From Planctomyces sp. (lineage in GTDB: Bacteria > Planctomycetota > Planctomycetia > Planctomycetales > Planctomycetaceae), in contig JAEUIH010000021.1 in NCBI GenBank assembly GCA_016795105.1, positions 1-64,000 of the forward strand: DNA of 64,000 bases, in the 5' to 3' direction. The notes under the pieces are model-generated. The model saw nothing but the letters and a program-made list of their open reading frames with translations. It was not told where the DNA came from and did not search any database. Made by a program: the position numbers and the translations under genes. Below are positions 9,153 to 17,256 of this stretch, in pieces; position 1 is the first letter of the stretch; each line of letters starts with the position of its first letter.

Positions 9153-9425
9153 GGATCAGGAACTCCCTCGTTGGATCGTCTCGGTCACGCAAGTTCCCAC
9201 AATAACTAGAAGATGACGGCAGATGCAAATTCCGGCGAGCAATTGGGAAGAACCAATGAACGAGCCCAGGATTAGGCACTGTATGTGCAGAAACTTGAAT
9301 TCGGCAAGTGACAGGTTGCCGCAAGCTGGGAGGTTCCATCGCTTCTTTGGATGATTCCGTATTTGCAGACAATGTTATCCGGCAAATTCGTTTAGGGAAA
9401 ACAAAGATTTGTCGGATTCTCTAAT
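9153..9425. other. Intergenic upstream of ECF sigma gene
   Basis: No convincing gene. It probably holds the promoter of the sigma-factor operon. The only motif I can point to is GGAACTT on the minus strand at 9191-9197. Confidence 0.4.
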
Positions 9426-9451
9426 TGTAGCTTGGGCATTCCTGCCCGAGC
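9426..9451 (+). repeat. Dispersed TGTAG-hairpin element, copy 1
   Basis: TGTAG followed by a hairpin: GCTTGGGCA (9430-9438), loop TTCC, TGCCCGAGC (9443-9451), nine pairs including one G-T. The same layout with compensating base changes recurs at 15245, 33135 and 62198 and, inverted, four times in the array at 62220-62495. Here it stands between the sigma gene and the tRNA, not directly behind a stop codon. Confidence 0.75.
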
Positions 9452-9520
9452 CCGTTCCGCTGCGGATCAGCCCCTTCTATGGTCGAGCACCTCATACGGT
9501 CGAACACACAACGAGGCAAT

Positions 9521-9552
9521 AAAAAAAGCCGCAGCAAACGCTGCGGCTTTTT
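9521..9552 (-). terminator. Rho-independent terminator after tRNA-Glu
   Basis: A perfect stem AAGCCGCAGC / GCTGCGGCTT with a 4-nt loop. Read on the minus strand it ends in a run of seven T, three bases downstream of the tRNA-Glu 3' end. It should end the HU-csrA-tRNA transcript; on the plus strand it also has five T and may be bidirectional. Confidence 0.85.
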
Positions 9553-9555
9553 CAG

Positions 9556-9630
9556 TGACCCTAGGGGGATTTGAACCCCCGTTACCGGAATGAAAATCCG
9601 ATGTCCTAGACCTAGCTAGACGATAGGGCC
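9556..9630 (-). tRNA. tRNA-Glu (TTC)
   Basis: 75 nt without an encoded CCA. The acceptor stem GGCCCTA / TAGGGTC (one G-T), the T-arm GGGGGTTCAAATCCCCC and the anticodon stem TCGGA / TCCGG around loop TTTTCAT give anticodon TTC, glutamate. The gene starts 23 bp after the csrA stop and is followed at once by a terminator, so it may be processed from a csrA-tRNA transcript. Confidence 0.95.
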
Positions 9631-9653
9631 TTAGATTGAGGTCCGAAATGATA

Positions 9654-9866
9654 TCAATTCGAACCAGACATTTCTTCGGAGGACGAGGGATGAAACTTCA
9701 TTTTTTCATTTAAAATTGCTTCGAGAACTTCTTTCCGATGAACAGGCACGTCCTTCGGAGCTTCGATCCCGAGGCGAACTTTATCACCTCGAACTTCGAC
9801 AATGGTGATGATCACATTGTCATCAATGACGATGCTCTCATTCTTCTTCCGTGAAAGCACAAGCAT
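9654..9866 (-). CDS. csrA: Carbon storage regulator CsrA
   Basis: 70 aa, full length: MLVLSRKKNESIVI..., VEVRGDKVRLGIEAPKDVPVHRKEV are diagnostic of CsrA, a dimeric RNA-binding protein that blocks or stabilises mRNAs by binding GGA in hairpin loops. Leu4 and Arg44-region residues used in RNA binding are present. Its own leader holds a 9-bp hairpin with GGA in the loop just before the AGGTG ribosome site, suggesting autoregulation. The upstream same-strand gene is an HU-family protein; tRNA-Glu follows. Confidence 0.97.
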   Translation of the reverse strand: MLVLSRKKNESIVIDDNVIITIVEVRGDKVRLGIEAPKDVPVHRKEVLEAILNEKMKFHPSSSEEMSGSN

Positions 9867-9881
9867 GTCTGCACCTTTTTT

Positions 9882-9904
9882 TCAGCGGAGTCCATCTCCG
9901 CTGA
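9882..9904 (-). promoter_or_regulatory. csrA leader hairpin with GGA loop
   Basis: On the csrA strand: UCAGCGGAG, loop AUGGA, CUCCGCUGA, a perfect 9-bp stem ending 15 nt before the csrA ATG and next to the AAGGUG ribosome site. GGA in an apical loop is the known CsrA recognition signal. It lacks a T-tract on either strand, so it is not a terminator. Negative autoregulation is inferred. Confidence 0.6.
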
Positions 9905-10213
9905 GCCCCAAAGATAATGAGTCTGGAAATGTTCACCTGCAATGATGCCGGAAACATGAGTTTTAGACATCATAGCTATTCTTCTGGTTCGGCAATTTCT
10001 GCCGAAACCACCAGCAGATGTTGCCGGAGATTGTACGCAGACTGCATCTGGTGGTCAAGAAGTCCAGTAGAAAGATCTCTTGACGCCAGGCCCAATCCGG
10101 TCTAGCTGAAGGGTTTCAACACTTTCCACATCAATCCGGAGTTCTCGGGGAAGAGGCGTAAGTTGCCTCCTCCGACCGAGTATTCCGCGATCTTTGGGGT
10201 CAAAATGATCGGA
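9905..10213. other. Intergenic between HU gene and csrA leader
   Basis: No gene found. It holds an imperfect hairpin at 10149-10173 (GGAAGAGGC / GCCTCCTCC, one mismatch) without a T-run. It should contain the csrA promoter unless csrA is read from the HU promoter. Confidence 0.4.
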
Positions 10214-10528
10214 TTAGATCATTTCCTTCAGCTTCTTCAGTGGCTTTACCTTAACGACCTTTGAAGCCGGTCGGGCTTTGATCGTGATCTCTTCGCCGTT
10301 TGCCGGGTTTCGGCCAACTCGCTCTTTTGTCGCTGGCTTGTTGTGCACATAGATTTTCAGCAATCCGGGCAACGTAAAGATGCCAGAACCCTTGGTAATG
10401 CTGGATTCTACGATTCCTTCAAGAGCATCCAGAACTGCACTCACGTCCTTCTTACTCTGTCCGGTGGCTTCTGCCAGGGCATTCAGGATGTCGGTCTTTG
10501 ACAATGTCTTTTCCGGTTTCTTCGCCAT
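10214..10528 (-). CDS. HU-family DNA-binding protein
   Basis: 104 aa from MAKKPEKTLSKTDILNAL. It has the HU/IHF fold text: an N-terminal helical dimerisation part (LAEATGQSKKDVSAVLDALEGIV), then 'FTLPGLLKIYVHNKPATKERVGRNPANGEEITIKARPA', with the GRNPxTGE-like DNA-binding arm, and a Lys-rich end. The ATG at 10528 is preferred over a GTG at 10561 because it has GGAG ten bases upstream and a normal HU N-terminus. It is a nucleoid protein that bends or compacts DNA. The arm reads RNPANGEEI, where Thr is replaced by Ala. Confidence 0.92.
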   Translation of the reverse strand: MAKKPEKTLSKTDILNALAEATGQSKKDVSAVLDALEGIVESSITKGSGIFTLPGLLKIYVHNKPATKERVGRNPANGEEITIKARPASKVVKVKPLKKLKEMI

Positions 10529-10875
10529 CTGTCGTTTACTCCGTGAGTTTCTTCTGTTCACACAACCTTGTTGATGTCGTTAACTGCTTCTGTTAACCGC
10601 TCCCTCAGGAAACCCCCGGTCGTTCCGGAAATCCCCTGTGTTTTTGGGGGGAAGTAGAGTTTCGTTCACGGCAGGTGTCAATCCTTCGTAACGCGGAAAT
10701 TTCACAAAACACGGACTTTCCCGCGGAGATTCAGGATGGGAATTTTCGGGAATTTTCCAGGTTTTCTTTTCCGGAAGCTCCGGTTTGCATTGACTGGATC
10801 CTGTCCATCCTCCACGCGTACGATGCTCATCTTCAGGGGAACCGGGTTCTTTATCATTGTTCAGGGGCGGGGTTT
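10529..10875. other. Divergent intergenic region HU / rsmD
   Basis: 347 bp between two diverging genes, so promoters for both are expected. An open frame runs through part of it into rsmD but its composition does not resemble the RsmD family before ATG 10876. It has homopolymer-rich text (GGGGGG near 10636, several TTTT runs) and no feature I can name. Confidence 0.4.
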
Positions 10876-11481
10876 ATGGTGTTGCGGGTTATTGCGGGCG
10901 AATATCGTCGCAGGTTACTGAAGACTCCCTCTGGTGACTCCACTCGGCCCTACACAGATCGAGTACGAACCAGTGTTTTTGCTCGTCTGGAGGAAGAACT
11001 CGAAGGGGCTCGTGTTGCAGATGTGTTCTCCGGTGTCGGAACAATGGGGCTGGAATCGCTGAGCCGCGGTGCAGCATCCTGCGTGTTTTTTGAGGGCGAT
11101 ACAGAGACGTTTTCGTTTCTCAAGTCCAATGTCCAGACCATTGCGCCCGAGTCCCGGTATATTTGCTGGTGTGCAGATGTTCGCCGCACGTCTTTCCGGC
11201 CTCAAGGCGGTGAAGACTTCATCCCTTACACGTTGATTTTCTTTGATCCACCGTATGCGATGGTGCCACAGCTGGAGGCCGGGAAACCTCTTGCTGCCAG
11301 TCTTAAACGGCTTGCGAAACCGGAAATCAGTGACCCCAATGTCTCCCTGATCCTTAGAACTCCCGAGCGAACCGAGATTCAGTCCATCGGTCCATGGTTT
11401 GTTGAGGACCGATGGGATTTGTCGTCCATGATCATTTGGAAAATGAAGAAGGAAGGAAACGAAACCGAGGTGTCCCAATGA
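10876..11481 (+). CDS. rsmD: RsmD-family 16S rRNA guanine-N2 methyltransferase
   Basis: 201 aa starting MVLRVIAGEYRRR, exactly where RsmD proteins begin, with GGGGCGGGG before the ATG. The conserved RPxxDRVRxSVF segment, the SAM-binding motif VADVFSGVGTMGLESLSRGA and the catalytic FFDPPY (N/D-PPY) are all present. RsmD methylates G966 of 16S rRNA in the assembled 30S particle. The stop overlaps the htpG start by ATGA (11478-11481), giving an rsmD-htpG operon. A longer N-terminal reading from GTG 10675 is possible but unlikely. Confidence 0.88.
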   Translation: MVLRVIAGEYRRRLLKTPSGDSTRPYTDRVRTSVFARLEEELEGARVADVFSGVGTMGLESLSRGAASCVFFEGDTETFSFLKSNVQTIAPESRYICWCADVRRTSFRPQGGEDFIPYTLIFFDPPYAMVPQLEAGKPLAASLKRLAKPEISDPNVSLILRTPERTEIQSIGPWFVEDRWDLSSMIIWKMKKEGNETEVSQ

Positions 11482-13421
11482 CAGCACAGTCAGAAAACTC
11501 TCAGACAGAAAACACTCAAGCCGAGAAATCGCAGTTTACATTTCAGGCAGAGATCAAGCAGCTCCTGCATCTTCTGTCACATTCGCTCTATCAGAATCGT
11601 GAAATCGCAGTTCGCGAACTTGTCAGCAATGCTTCCGACGCACTGGACAAGTTCCGCTATACAAAACTGACGTCAGGCGGTGGCAGCAGTGATGATCTGC
11701 GGATCACGATTGAGCCCTCAAAGGACAACAATCTGCTGGTGATTCGCGACAATGGCATTGGAATGTCACGCGATGAACTTGTTAAGAATCTGGGCACAAT
11801 TGCTCGCAGCGGTTCACTTGAATTCCTGAACCAGGCGAAGGCCCGGTCATCTGATGATCAAAAATCCGAGCTGAATCTCATTGGCCAGTTTGGTGTTGGT
11901 TTTTATTCGGCCTTTATGCTTGCCGATCGTGTTGAGGTCCATACTCGAAGTGAAAGCGATTCCACCGGATGGTCATGGGAGTCGACGGGAGACGGAAATT
12001 TCTCCATCACGGAACTTCCGACACTGACCGAAAGGGGAACTCAGATCCGTCTGTTCCTTAAAGAAGGACTTGATGAATTTACGGATCCCGTTCGCCTGAA
12101 ATATATTCTGAGGAAGTATTCTACGTTTGTGCCGCATGCGATTTTTCTTGAAGCGGAACACATCAATAATCAGCCACCCATCTGGGTTGAGCCAAAGAAT
12201 ACGCTTAAGGAAGAGCAGTATCACAACTTCTATGAGTACCTGACTCATTTCCCGGGGCAGAAGCCTCTGTGGTATCTGCATCTGTCGGCAGACTCTCCTT
12301 TTCAGTTCCACAGCATCCTGTTCTGCCCGGATGCAAATCTTGAGAAACTCGGTTTTGGCAGATCCGATCATGGGCTTCATTTGTGTGCAAAACGGATTCT
12401 CGTACAGAGCGACAATCGAGATCTGCTGCCGGATTATCTGCGGTTTTTGCGAGGAATCGTGGATTCGGCCGATCTGCCGCTGAACGTGTCGCGAGAAGCG
12501 CTGCAGGACAATACTGTCTTTCGCAAAATGCAGAAGGTGATCACAAAGAAGGTCCTGGATCATCTCGATTCATTCTCAAAAGATGAACCCGAAAAGTACC
12601 GGAAGTTCTATCAGGAATTCGGCGTCATTCTTCGTGAGGGAATCTCCAGCGATTTTGATCATCAGGATCGAATCGCTCGACTGCTTCGTTTCGGAAGTAC
12701 TCGATCAGAATCCCGGGAGGCTCTGGTCTCGCTGGAAGACTACTGCGGTCGCATGGCGGAAGGGCAGGAACAGATTTACTTCATCACCGGGACAGATCCG
12801 AACTCAGTTCTGAAAGACCCAAATCTGGAAGTGTTCCGTTCTCGCGGTCTCGAAGTGCTTGTGCTGACCGATCCGGCAGACGAATATCTTTTGTCGCGAC
12901 TTGGTGAGTTCGACAAGAAGGAAATTGTGTCGGTGGACTCCGCGGAGCTCAAACTTCCTGAAAAGAAGAAGGACGAGAATTCCTCAGAGGAAAACAAGAC
13001 TGACTCCGCGGCCGAGATTCCAGCTGGCTTTGAAGGACTACTGTCAATCTTCCGTGAAGCCCTCAAGGATCAGTGTCAGGATGTTCGTCAGTCGGAACGT
13101 CTCACGGAAAGTGACTGTTGCCTGGTGAATGCTCAGGGGTCCATGAGTACCACGATGCAGCGAGTCCTTCGAATGAATACTCCGGACTTCGAGATGGCGA
13201 AGATGATTCTCGAAATCAACCCCAAGTCCGGACTGATTAAGCGGCTTTCTGAGCTTGCAGGAAGTCCTCAAAACTCAGAGTTCATTCAGCAATGTGCTCG
13301 GCAGCTCCATGCAAATGCAATGGTACTTGCCGGCCTCGCTCCGAATGGAAACGAAATGGCTGATCGACTTCAGAAGTTTATGCTGCAGCTCGCTGAGCAG
13401 AAGACTTCGATCATTCTTTGA
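11478..13421 (+). CDS. htpG: Molecular chaperone HtpG (Hsp90)
   Basis: 647 aa. The GHKL ATPase domain shows ELVSNASDALDKFRY, RDNGIGMSRDEL and GQFGVGFYSAFMLAD; the middle domain carries DLPLNVSREALQDN; the C-terminal dimerisation domain follows. An acidic Lys/Glu-rich linker lies at about 495-520. Bacterial Hsp90 remodels client proteins with DnaK. The start ATG overlaps the rsmD stop, so translation is likely coupled. No heat-shock CIRCE element is visible in front of the operon. Confidence 0.97.
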   Translation: MTAQSENSQTENTQAEKSQFTFQAEIKQLLHLLSHSLYQNREIAVRELVSNASDALDKFRYTKLTSGGGSSDDLRITIEPSKDNNLLVIRDNGIGMSRDELVKNLGTIARSGSLEFLNQAKARSSDDQKSELNLIGQFGVGFYSAFMLADRVEVHTRSESDSTGWSWESTGDGNFSITELPTLTERGTQIRLFLKEGLDEFTDPVRLKYILRKYSTFVPHAIFLEAEHINNQPPIWVEPKNTLKEEQYHNFYEYLTHFPGQKPLWYLHLSADSPFQFHSILFCPDANLEKLGFGRSDHGLHLCAKRILVQSDNRDLLPDYLRFLRGIVDSADLPLNVSREALQDNTVFRKMQKVITKKVLDHLDSFSKDEPEKYRKFYQEFGVILREGISSDFDHQDRIARLLRFGSTRSESREALVSLEDYCGRMAEGQEQIYFITGTDPNSVLKDPNLEVFRSRGLEVLVLTDPADEYLLSRLGEFDKKEIVSVDSAELKLPEKKKDENSSEENKTDSAAEIPAGFEGLLSIFREALKDQCQDVRQSERLTESDCCLVNAQGSMSTTMQRVLRMNTPDFEMAKMILEINPKSGLIKRLSELAGSPQNSEFIQQCARQLHANAMVLAGLAPNGNEMADRLQKFMLQLAEQKTSIIL

Positions 13422-13450
13422 TCTCTGCGGATCTCGGAAGTATACGTCAC

Positions 13451-14569
13451 ATGTCCAGCCTGGCTGCATCCGAAAGGTTTCAAAATCTGATCCGGGATCT
13501 CCGATTGATCAGAAACACTTCGGAGCAGTCCGGTTGGCCAGCCGCAGAGCTTGATGCGTTAAAGTCAGCCGGGGGATACCGTTGGAATCTCCCGGCTGAA
13601 TTTCAGGGGGAAGGCCGAACCCCTGTTGAGATTCTCGAAGCCTATCAGATGCTGGGAGGTGCATCGCTGGTCACGGCATTTATTCTGACCCAGCGAAACG
13701 CAGCCTGCCAACGAATTGAAAATTCTCGCAACGAAATCGCACGTCGACTCTGGCTGCCGCAGCTGGCTGACGGGGCTGTCACCGCGACGATTGGGATTTC
13801 CCATTTGACGACGTCGCGTCAGCATCTGGCTCAACCTGCCGTGTCGGCGGTCCGCGATCCGGTTCGACAGGGGTTTGTATTGAACGGAACTGTCCCCTGG
13901 GCGACTGGTGCTGAACGTTCTGATTTGCTCGTCACAGGGGGGACATGCCCGGATGGTACACAGCTGCTCGCCGCCATTCCTCGCCGCGAGGAAGGCGTTG
14001 AGGTTGGGCCATCGGTTGTACTGCTGGCATTGAGCCGATCAGAGACCAGTGCATTTGGTTTGAGAAATGTATTTGTTTCGGATGAGCATGTTTTGCACGG
14101 GCCGGTCGAAAGAGTGATGACGGCTTCCGCCGGAGGAGGCGCCGGGTCATTGGCAACGTCTGCGCTTGCTTTGGGAGCCGCAGGTGACAGTCTCCGGCAG
14201 TGTGCAGCGGAACTGTTGGGACGTGATGCTCAGATGTTCCTGCTGGATTCCCTGCAGGCCGAGTATCGAATTCTGACTTCAGCGCTGCTGGCGGGTACTG
14301 AGTCGTGTTCGCAGGCGATGAGTATGTCGGCTGATGAACTGCGTCGCCGCGCAAATCTGCTCGCGATTCGAGCGGCTCAGGTTTGGCTTGGTTCCACTAA
14401 AGGGGCTGGATTCGTGAGTGGACATCCTGCTGAGCGAGCCGTTCGAGAAAGTATGTTTTTTTTGGTCTGGTCGTGCCCACAGCCCGTTGTCGATTCAACG
14501 CTGCAGGAATTGGCCGGTGTAAGTCGCCCGATTTCGGCTGATAAACTCCACGCAGCGACGAATATGTAA
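13451..14569 (+). CDS. Acyl-CoA dehydrogenase-family protein
   Basis: About 372 aa from ATG 13451; an alternative TTG overlaps the htpG stop at 13418. The layout is that of flavin acyl-CoA dehydrogenases: N-terminal helices (LDALKSAGGYRWNLPAEFQGEGRTPVEILEAYQMLGG), a middle beta-domain (ATIGISHLT, PWATGAERSDLLVTGG) and a helical C-terminal domain. The family oxidises acyl-CoA thioesters, but this member is divergent and I cannot identify a catalytic Glu with certainty, so it may act on another substrate. It follows htpG by 29 bp on the same strand. Confidence 0.75.
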   Translation: MSSLAASERFQNLIRDLRLIRNTSEQSGWPAAELDALKSAGGYRWNLPAEFQGEGRTPVEILEAYQMLGGASLVTAFILTQRNAACQRIENSRNEIARRLWLPQLADGAVTATIGISHLTTSRQHLAQPAVSAVRDPVRQGFVLNGTVPWATGAERSDLLVTGGTCPDGTQLLAAIPRREEGVEVGPSVVLLALSRSETSAFGLRNVFVSDEHVLHGPVERVMTASAGGGAGSLATSALALGAAGDSLRQCAAELLGRDAQMFLLDSLQAEYRILTSALLAGTESCSQAMSMSADELRRRANLLAIRAAQVWLGSTKGAGFVSGHPAERAVRESMFFLVWSCPQPVVDSTLQELAGVSRPISADKLHAATNM

Positions 14570-14608
14570 ATTCGAGTCGCCTTGTTTGATCATTCGGAAG
14601 GACCAGTT

Positions 14609-15244
14609 ATGAAAACGTTGTTCGCCTGCATTTGCTGTATCGCGGCCTTCTCCTCAGTGGCTGTGATGGCTCAGGATGAATCACAGCCAACGCCCGCCGC
14701 TCAGGAGAACGTCTCCGCCGAACAACCACAGGAGGCGGCTGAAAGTACTCCTCCGGAACAGCAGGCTGTCGACAAAGCGAAAGAGATTGCTGGTCAGGCA
14801 ACTGAGAAGGCTGTGGAAATCGCTGACAAGGTGGATCAGGACGAACGGGCCAAAGAGGCAGCCGCAGGAATTCTCCAGCCGATCTATCGGGCCGCTGAAG
14901 TAATGGGTTCGCAGAAGTTTCCCGCCTTCTATTGGCTTGCGTTTGCGCTGATGGCGGCCGGTACTGTGAGCTATGCACTGCAGCTGGCGCTCGGAAAGCT
15001 GCTGGTACTGTTCCGAGGCAGTATCAACCTGAAAGAGATTCTGTCGGATCTTGTGGGTCTTCTGATCAGCGTTGTCGGGCTTGTACTCACCACACAGGCC
15101 GCCACCGAAAACTCCGGGTTTACTCAAAGCCCTGCTCTGGTCCTGTCTGCGTCGGCCGTTGGAATCATCTTCGGTTTCATGCTGTTCCGCTGGGGCACAG
15201 CTCAGGAAGTCAGTGCCGTCGCCGGTCAACGCACCAAAAAATAA
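14609..15244 (+). CDS. Secreted/membrane protein, coiled-coil plus three helices
   Basis: 211 aa of unknown function. A signal peptide (MKTLFACICCIAAFSSVAVMAQ) leads to a Gln/Glu/Ala-rich low-complexity region and a short amphipathic repeat (KAKEIAGQATEKAVEIADKV), then three hydrophobic helices (FYWLAFALMAAGTVSYAL, LVGLLISVVGLVLTT, ALVLSASAVGIIFGFMLF). AAGGA precedes the ATG by eight bases. It sits 39 bp after the dehydrogenase gene. A dispersed hairpin element begins in the base right after its TAA. Confidence 0.7.
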   Translation: MKTLFACICCIAAFSSVAVMAQDESQPTPAAQENVSAEQPQEAAESTPPEQQAVDKAKEIAGQATEKAVEIADKVDQDERAKEAAAGILQPIYRAAEVMGSQKFPAFYWLAFALMAAGTVSYALQLALGKLLVLFRGSINLKEILSDLVGLLISVVGLVLTTQAATENSGFTQSPALVLSASAVGIIFGFMLFRWGTAQEVSAVAGQRTKK

Positions 15245-15269
15245 TGTAGGATGGGCATTCCTGCCCGTC
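15245..15269 (+). repeat. Dispersed TGTAG-hairpin element, copy 2
   Basis: TGTAG followed by GATGGGCA, loop TTCC, TGCCCGTC (8-bp stem with one G-T). It starts directly after the TAA of the membrane-protein gene and 18 bp before the stop of the convergent KDPG aldolase gene, a position suited to 3'-end formation for either. Confidence 0.8.
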
Positions 15270-15286
15270 GCCAAACCCACTTCCGG

Positions 15287-15958
15287 CTACGACCTTGCAG
15301 ACAACCGAACGCGGCTGATGATGGCTCTTGCCTTGGCAGCTTCCTGCTGGATTGCCGTCCAGTTGCCGGACTGGACGGCGGCCTGCGGAGCGAGCCATGA
15401 ACCGCCGGCCGCCAAAATACCGGGCGTAGTCAGCCATGATTCGAGGTTGTCTGTCGTGATTCCGCCAAGGGGGATAAACTGCACGCCGAGATGAGCGAAG
15501 GGGGCTCGCAGACTGGCCAGCATTTTTTGTCCGCCGGTGAGTTCGGCGGGGAAGAACTTCATCTCACGACATCCTTCGGACAAAGCAATCTCGATGTCCG
15601 TCGGGGTCATCACGCCGGGTGCGAACGGCAGGCCCGATTGAATTGCCTGTCGGATGACGGCGGGATTTGTGCCCGGAGCAACACCAAAGGCTGCACCGGC
15701 TTCCAGAGCCTGCGAAACCTGATCGGGTCTCAGGATCGTTCCAACACCAGCCAGCATCTCGGGAATGTGCTTTCGGATCCGGCTGAGGCATTCCAAAGCG
15801 ACCGGAGTCCTCAGCGTCAATTCCATAATATCAACGCCGCCATCAAGCAGCGCTTTCGCCAACGGGACCGCGTCGTCAACTCGTTCAATCACAAGAACCG
15901 CGATAACGCCGGAGTTGTAAATTCTGGTCAGTGAGTCTTCAGAAAACAGAGATTTCAT
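15287..15958 (-). CDS. eda: KDPG / KHG aldolase
   Basis: 223 aa, full length for the class I 2-keto-3-deoxy-6-phosphogluconate aldolase family. Catalytic residues are in place: Glu46 and Arg50 in MELTLRT, and Schiff-base Lys134 in REMKFFPAE; the phosphate site GGIT is at about 177. The enzyme splits KDPG to pyruvate and glyceraldehyde-3-phosphate (Entner-Doudoroff or uronate breakdown). It is alone, without a KDG kinase or dehydratase beside it, so which sugar-acid pathway it serves cannot be told here. Confidence 0.92.
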   Translation of the reverse strand: MKSLFSEDSLTRIYNSGVIAVLVIERVDDAVPLAKALLDGGVDIMELTLRTPVALECLSRIRKHIPEMLAGVGTILRPDQVSQALEAGAAFGVAPGTNPAVIRQAIQSGLPFAPGVMTPTDIEIALSEGCREMKFFPAELTGGQKMLASLRAPFAHLGVQFIPLGGITTDNLESWLTTPGILAAGGSWLAPQAAVQSGNWTAIQQEAAKARAIISRVRLSARS

Positions 15959-16177
15959 TGGTACAGATTCCTGTCGTATCCTAAAGCAAGCGACATCTGA
16001 TACTCAGAGTATCGAATTGTACAGAGGTGGGCCATGCTCATCGACCGGAATTGACATCTGCCGTTATTCCGGGCTTCGATACGACTATTCATCGTACTGG
16101 AGAATCATCATACTTTCTGCCGGAACGGAGCGGGTGAGTCCGGGTGTCTTTGAAGTGATCTGCATGGAGTATTGGCC

Positions 16178-17251
16178 ATGAACGTTCTACAGTTGTTCGT
16201 TGGGCTTGTCTTTTTTGTCCCAGTATCTGTGCTTGTGGCGCAGGAAGCTTCGACAGTGCAGCGAGTCTATTCCAATCGCCTTGTGCGACTTGAGAACCCT
16301 GGTCCTCTGTTGAATGACTATCCTGAGTTTGTTCAGCCAGTCGTTGAAGATGTGCGATATGAGTCTCCGGTACTCGTCGATGACCCGGGTGCGGATCTCA
16401 GTGTTCGTGCCTGGCGGTTTTCTTACAATGCTCGCGGCATTATTGAAGTGCCGAATCGAATTCGTGCCAGTGAAACGGCTGTGATCATGGTTCATCCGTG
16501 GGGAATCGATGATGGTCAGGGGTGGAATACCCCAGAGCCGGCCGGAGTCGCCGACTTTTGTACGCCGGATAAAAACCATCTTGCTGCTCGACATACGCGT
16601 GAAGTGATTGATCCTTTTCTGAAGTCACTTCGGGGGAAAGCGGCATTCGTGATGTACAGTTTGCCTGGATCGGAAGACCCGATCCGTCGCAAGGTCTATC
16701 GGTCGGTTCGAGGTACACCAACTCCGCAGGAGCGTGAACAGGGTGCTAAGGAGCTCGATGCCAAACTTCGAAACTTCAACTACACGGGTGAGCCGCTTCC
16801 CGAAACTCTTCAGCTTTCGGTGCGAACACCGGTGATCGACTACTTTCGGCAGTTTCCCGGACTGGACGCATCTGATCGCTTCAATCACGCCGGGTTCTGG
16901 CAGCAGCCGATTCCTGTGACTCGAGATGTTACAGTCGATCCTGATGATGTGGTCATTTATGATGCCGACGGTTATGAGCCACTCCGGGAGTTTTTACTGA
17001 GTCACGGTGTTCGACACGTGTTGCTGACAGGCTATGCGACGGATATGTGCTTTTGCAGAACGACGGCTGGCTATGAGAATCTTTCAAAGGACTTCAATGT
17101 GTTTCTTGTCGGTGATGCGACACTCGCCACATTCCCGTCAAACAACACGCCAAAGTATGCCACGAACGCACATATCTCGTACGCGGCACTGAATCAGCTT
17201 GTGACCCAGGTTTCGTGGGTGAAGCCAATCCCAAAACCTGCGGCTCAGTAA
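16178..17251 (+). CDS. Secreted isochorismatase-like cysteine hydrolase
   Basis: 357 aa with a signal peptide (MNVLQLFVGLVFFVPVSVLVAQ). The C-terminal half carries the cysteine-hydrolase motif HVLLTGYATDMCFCRTTAGYENL with the candidate nucleophile in TDMCF, followed by VFLVGDATLATFP; upstream, VIMVHPWGIDDG replaces the usual strand that carries the catalytic Asp. At over 350 aa it is much longer than the roughly 200-aa isochorismatase/nicotinamidase core, with an N-terminal beta-rich extension. The substrate is unknown. GGAG stands nine bases before the ATG, which is preferred to TTG 16172. Confidence 0.75.
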   Translation: MNVLQLFVGLVFFVPVSVLVAQEASTVQRVYSNRLVRLENPGPLLNDYPEFVQPVVEDVRYESPVLVDDPGADLSVRAWRFSYNARGIIEVPNRIRASETAVIMVHPWGIDDGQGWNTPEPAGVADFCTPDKNHLAARHTREVIDPFLKSLRGKAAFVMYSLPGSEDPIRRKVYRSVRGTPTPQEREQGAKELDAKLRNFNYTGEPLPETLQLSVRTPVIDYFRQFPGLDASDRFNHAGFWQQPIPVTRDVTVDPDDVVIYDADGYEPLREFLLSHGVRHVLLTGYATDMCFCRTTAGYENLSKDFNVFLVGDATLATFPSNNTPKYATNAHISYAALNQLVTQVSWVKPIPKPAAQ

Positions 17252-17256
17252 GCGGC

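Noticed and set aside
9130-9372. Small minus-strand open frame upstream of the ECF sigma gene
   Set aside because: Overlaps the sigma start and lacks a ribosome site or any family resemblance; more likely promoter region.
10149-10173. Hairpin downstream of the HU gene as terminator
   Set aside because: It has one mismatch and no T-run on the minus strand; transcription may continue into csrA.
10675-10875. N-terminal extension of rsmD from GTG 10675
   Set aside because: Sequence is not RsmD-like, the family begins at the chosen ATG, which has its own ribosome site.
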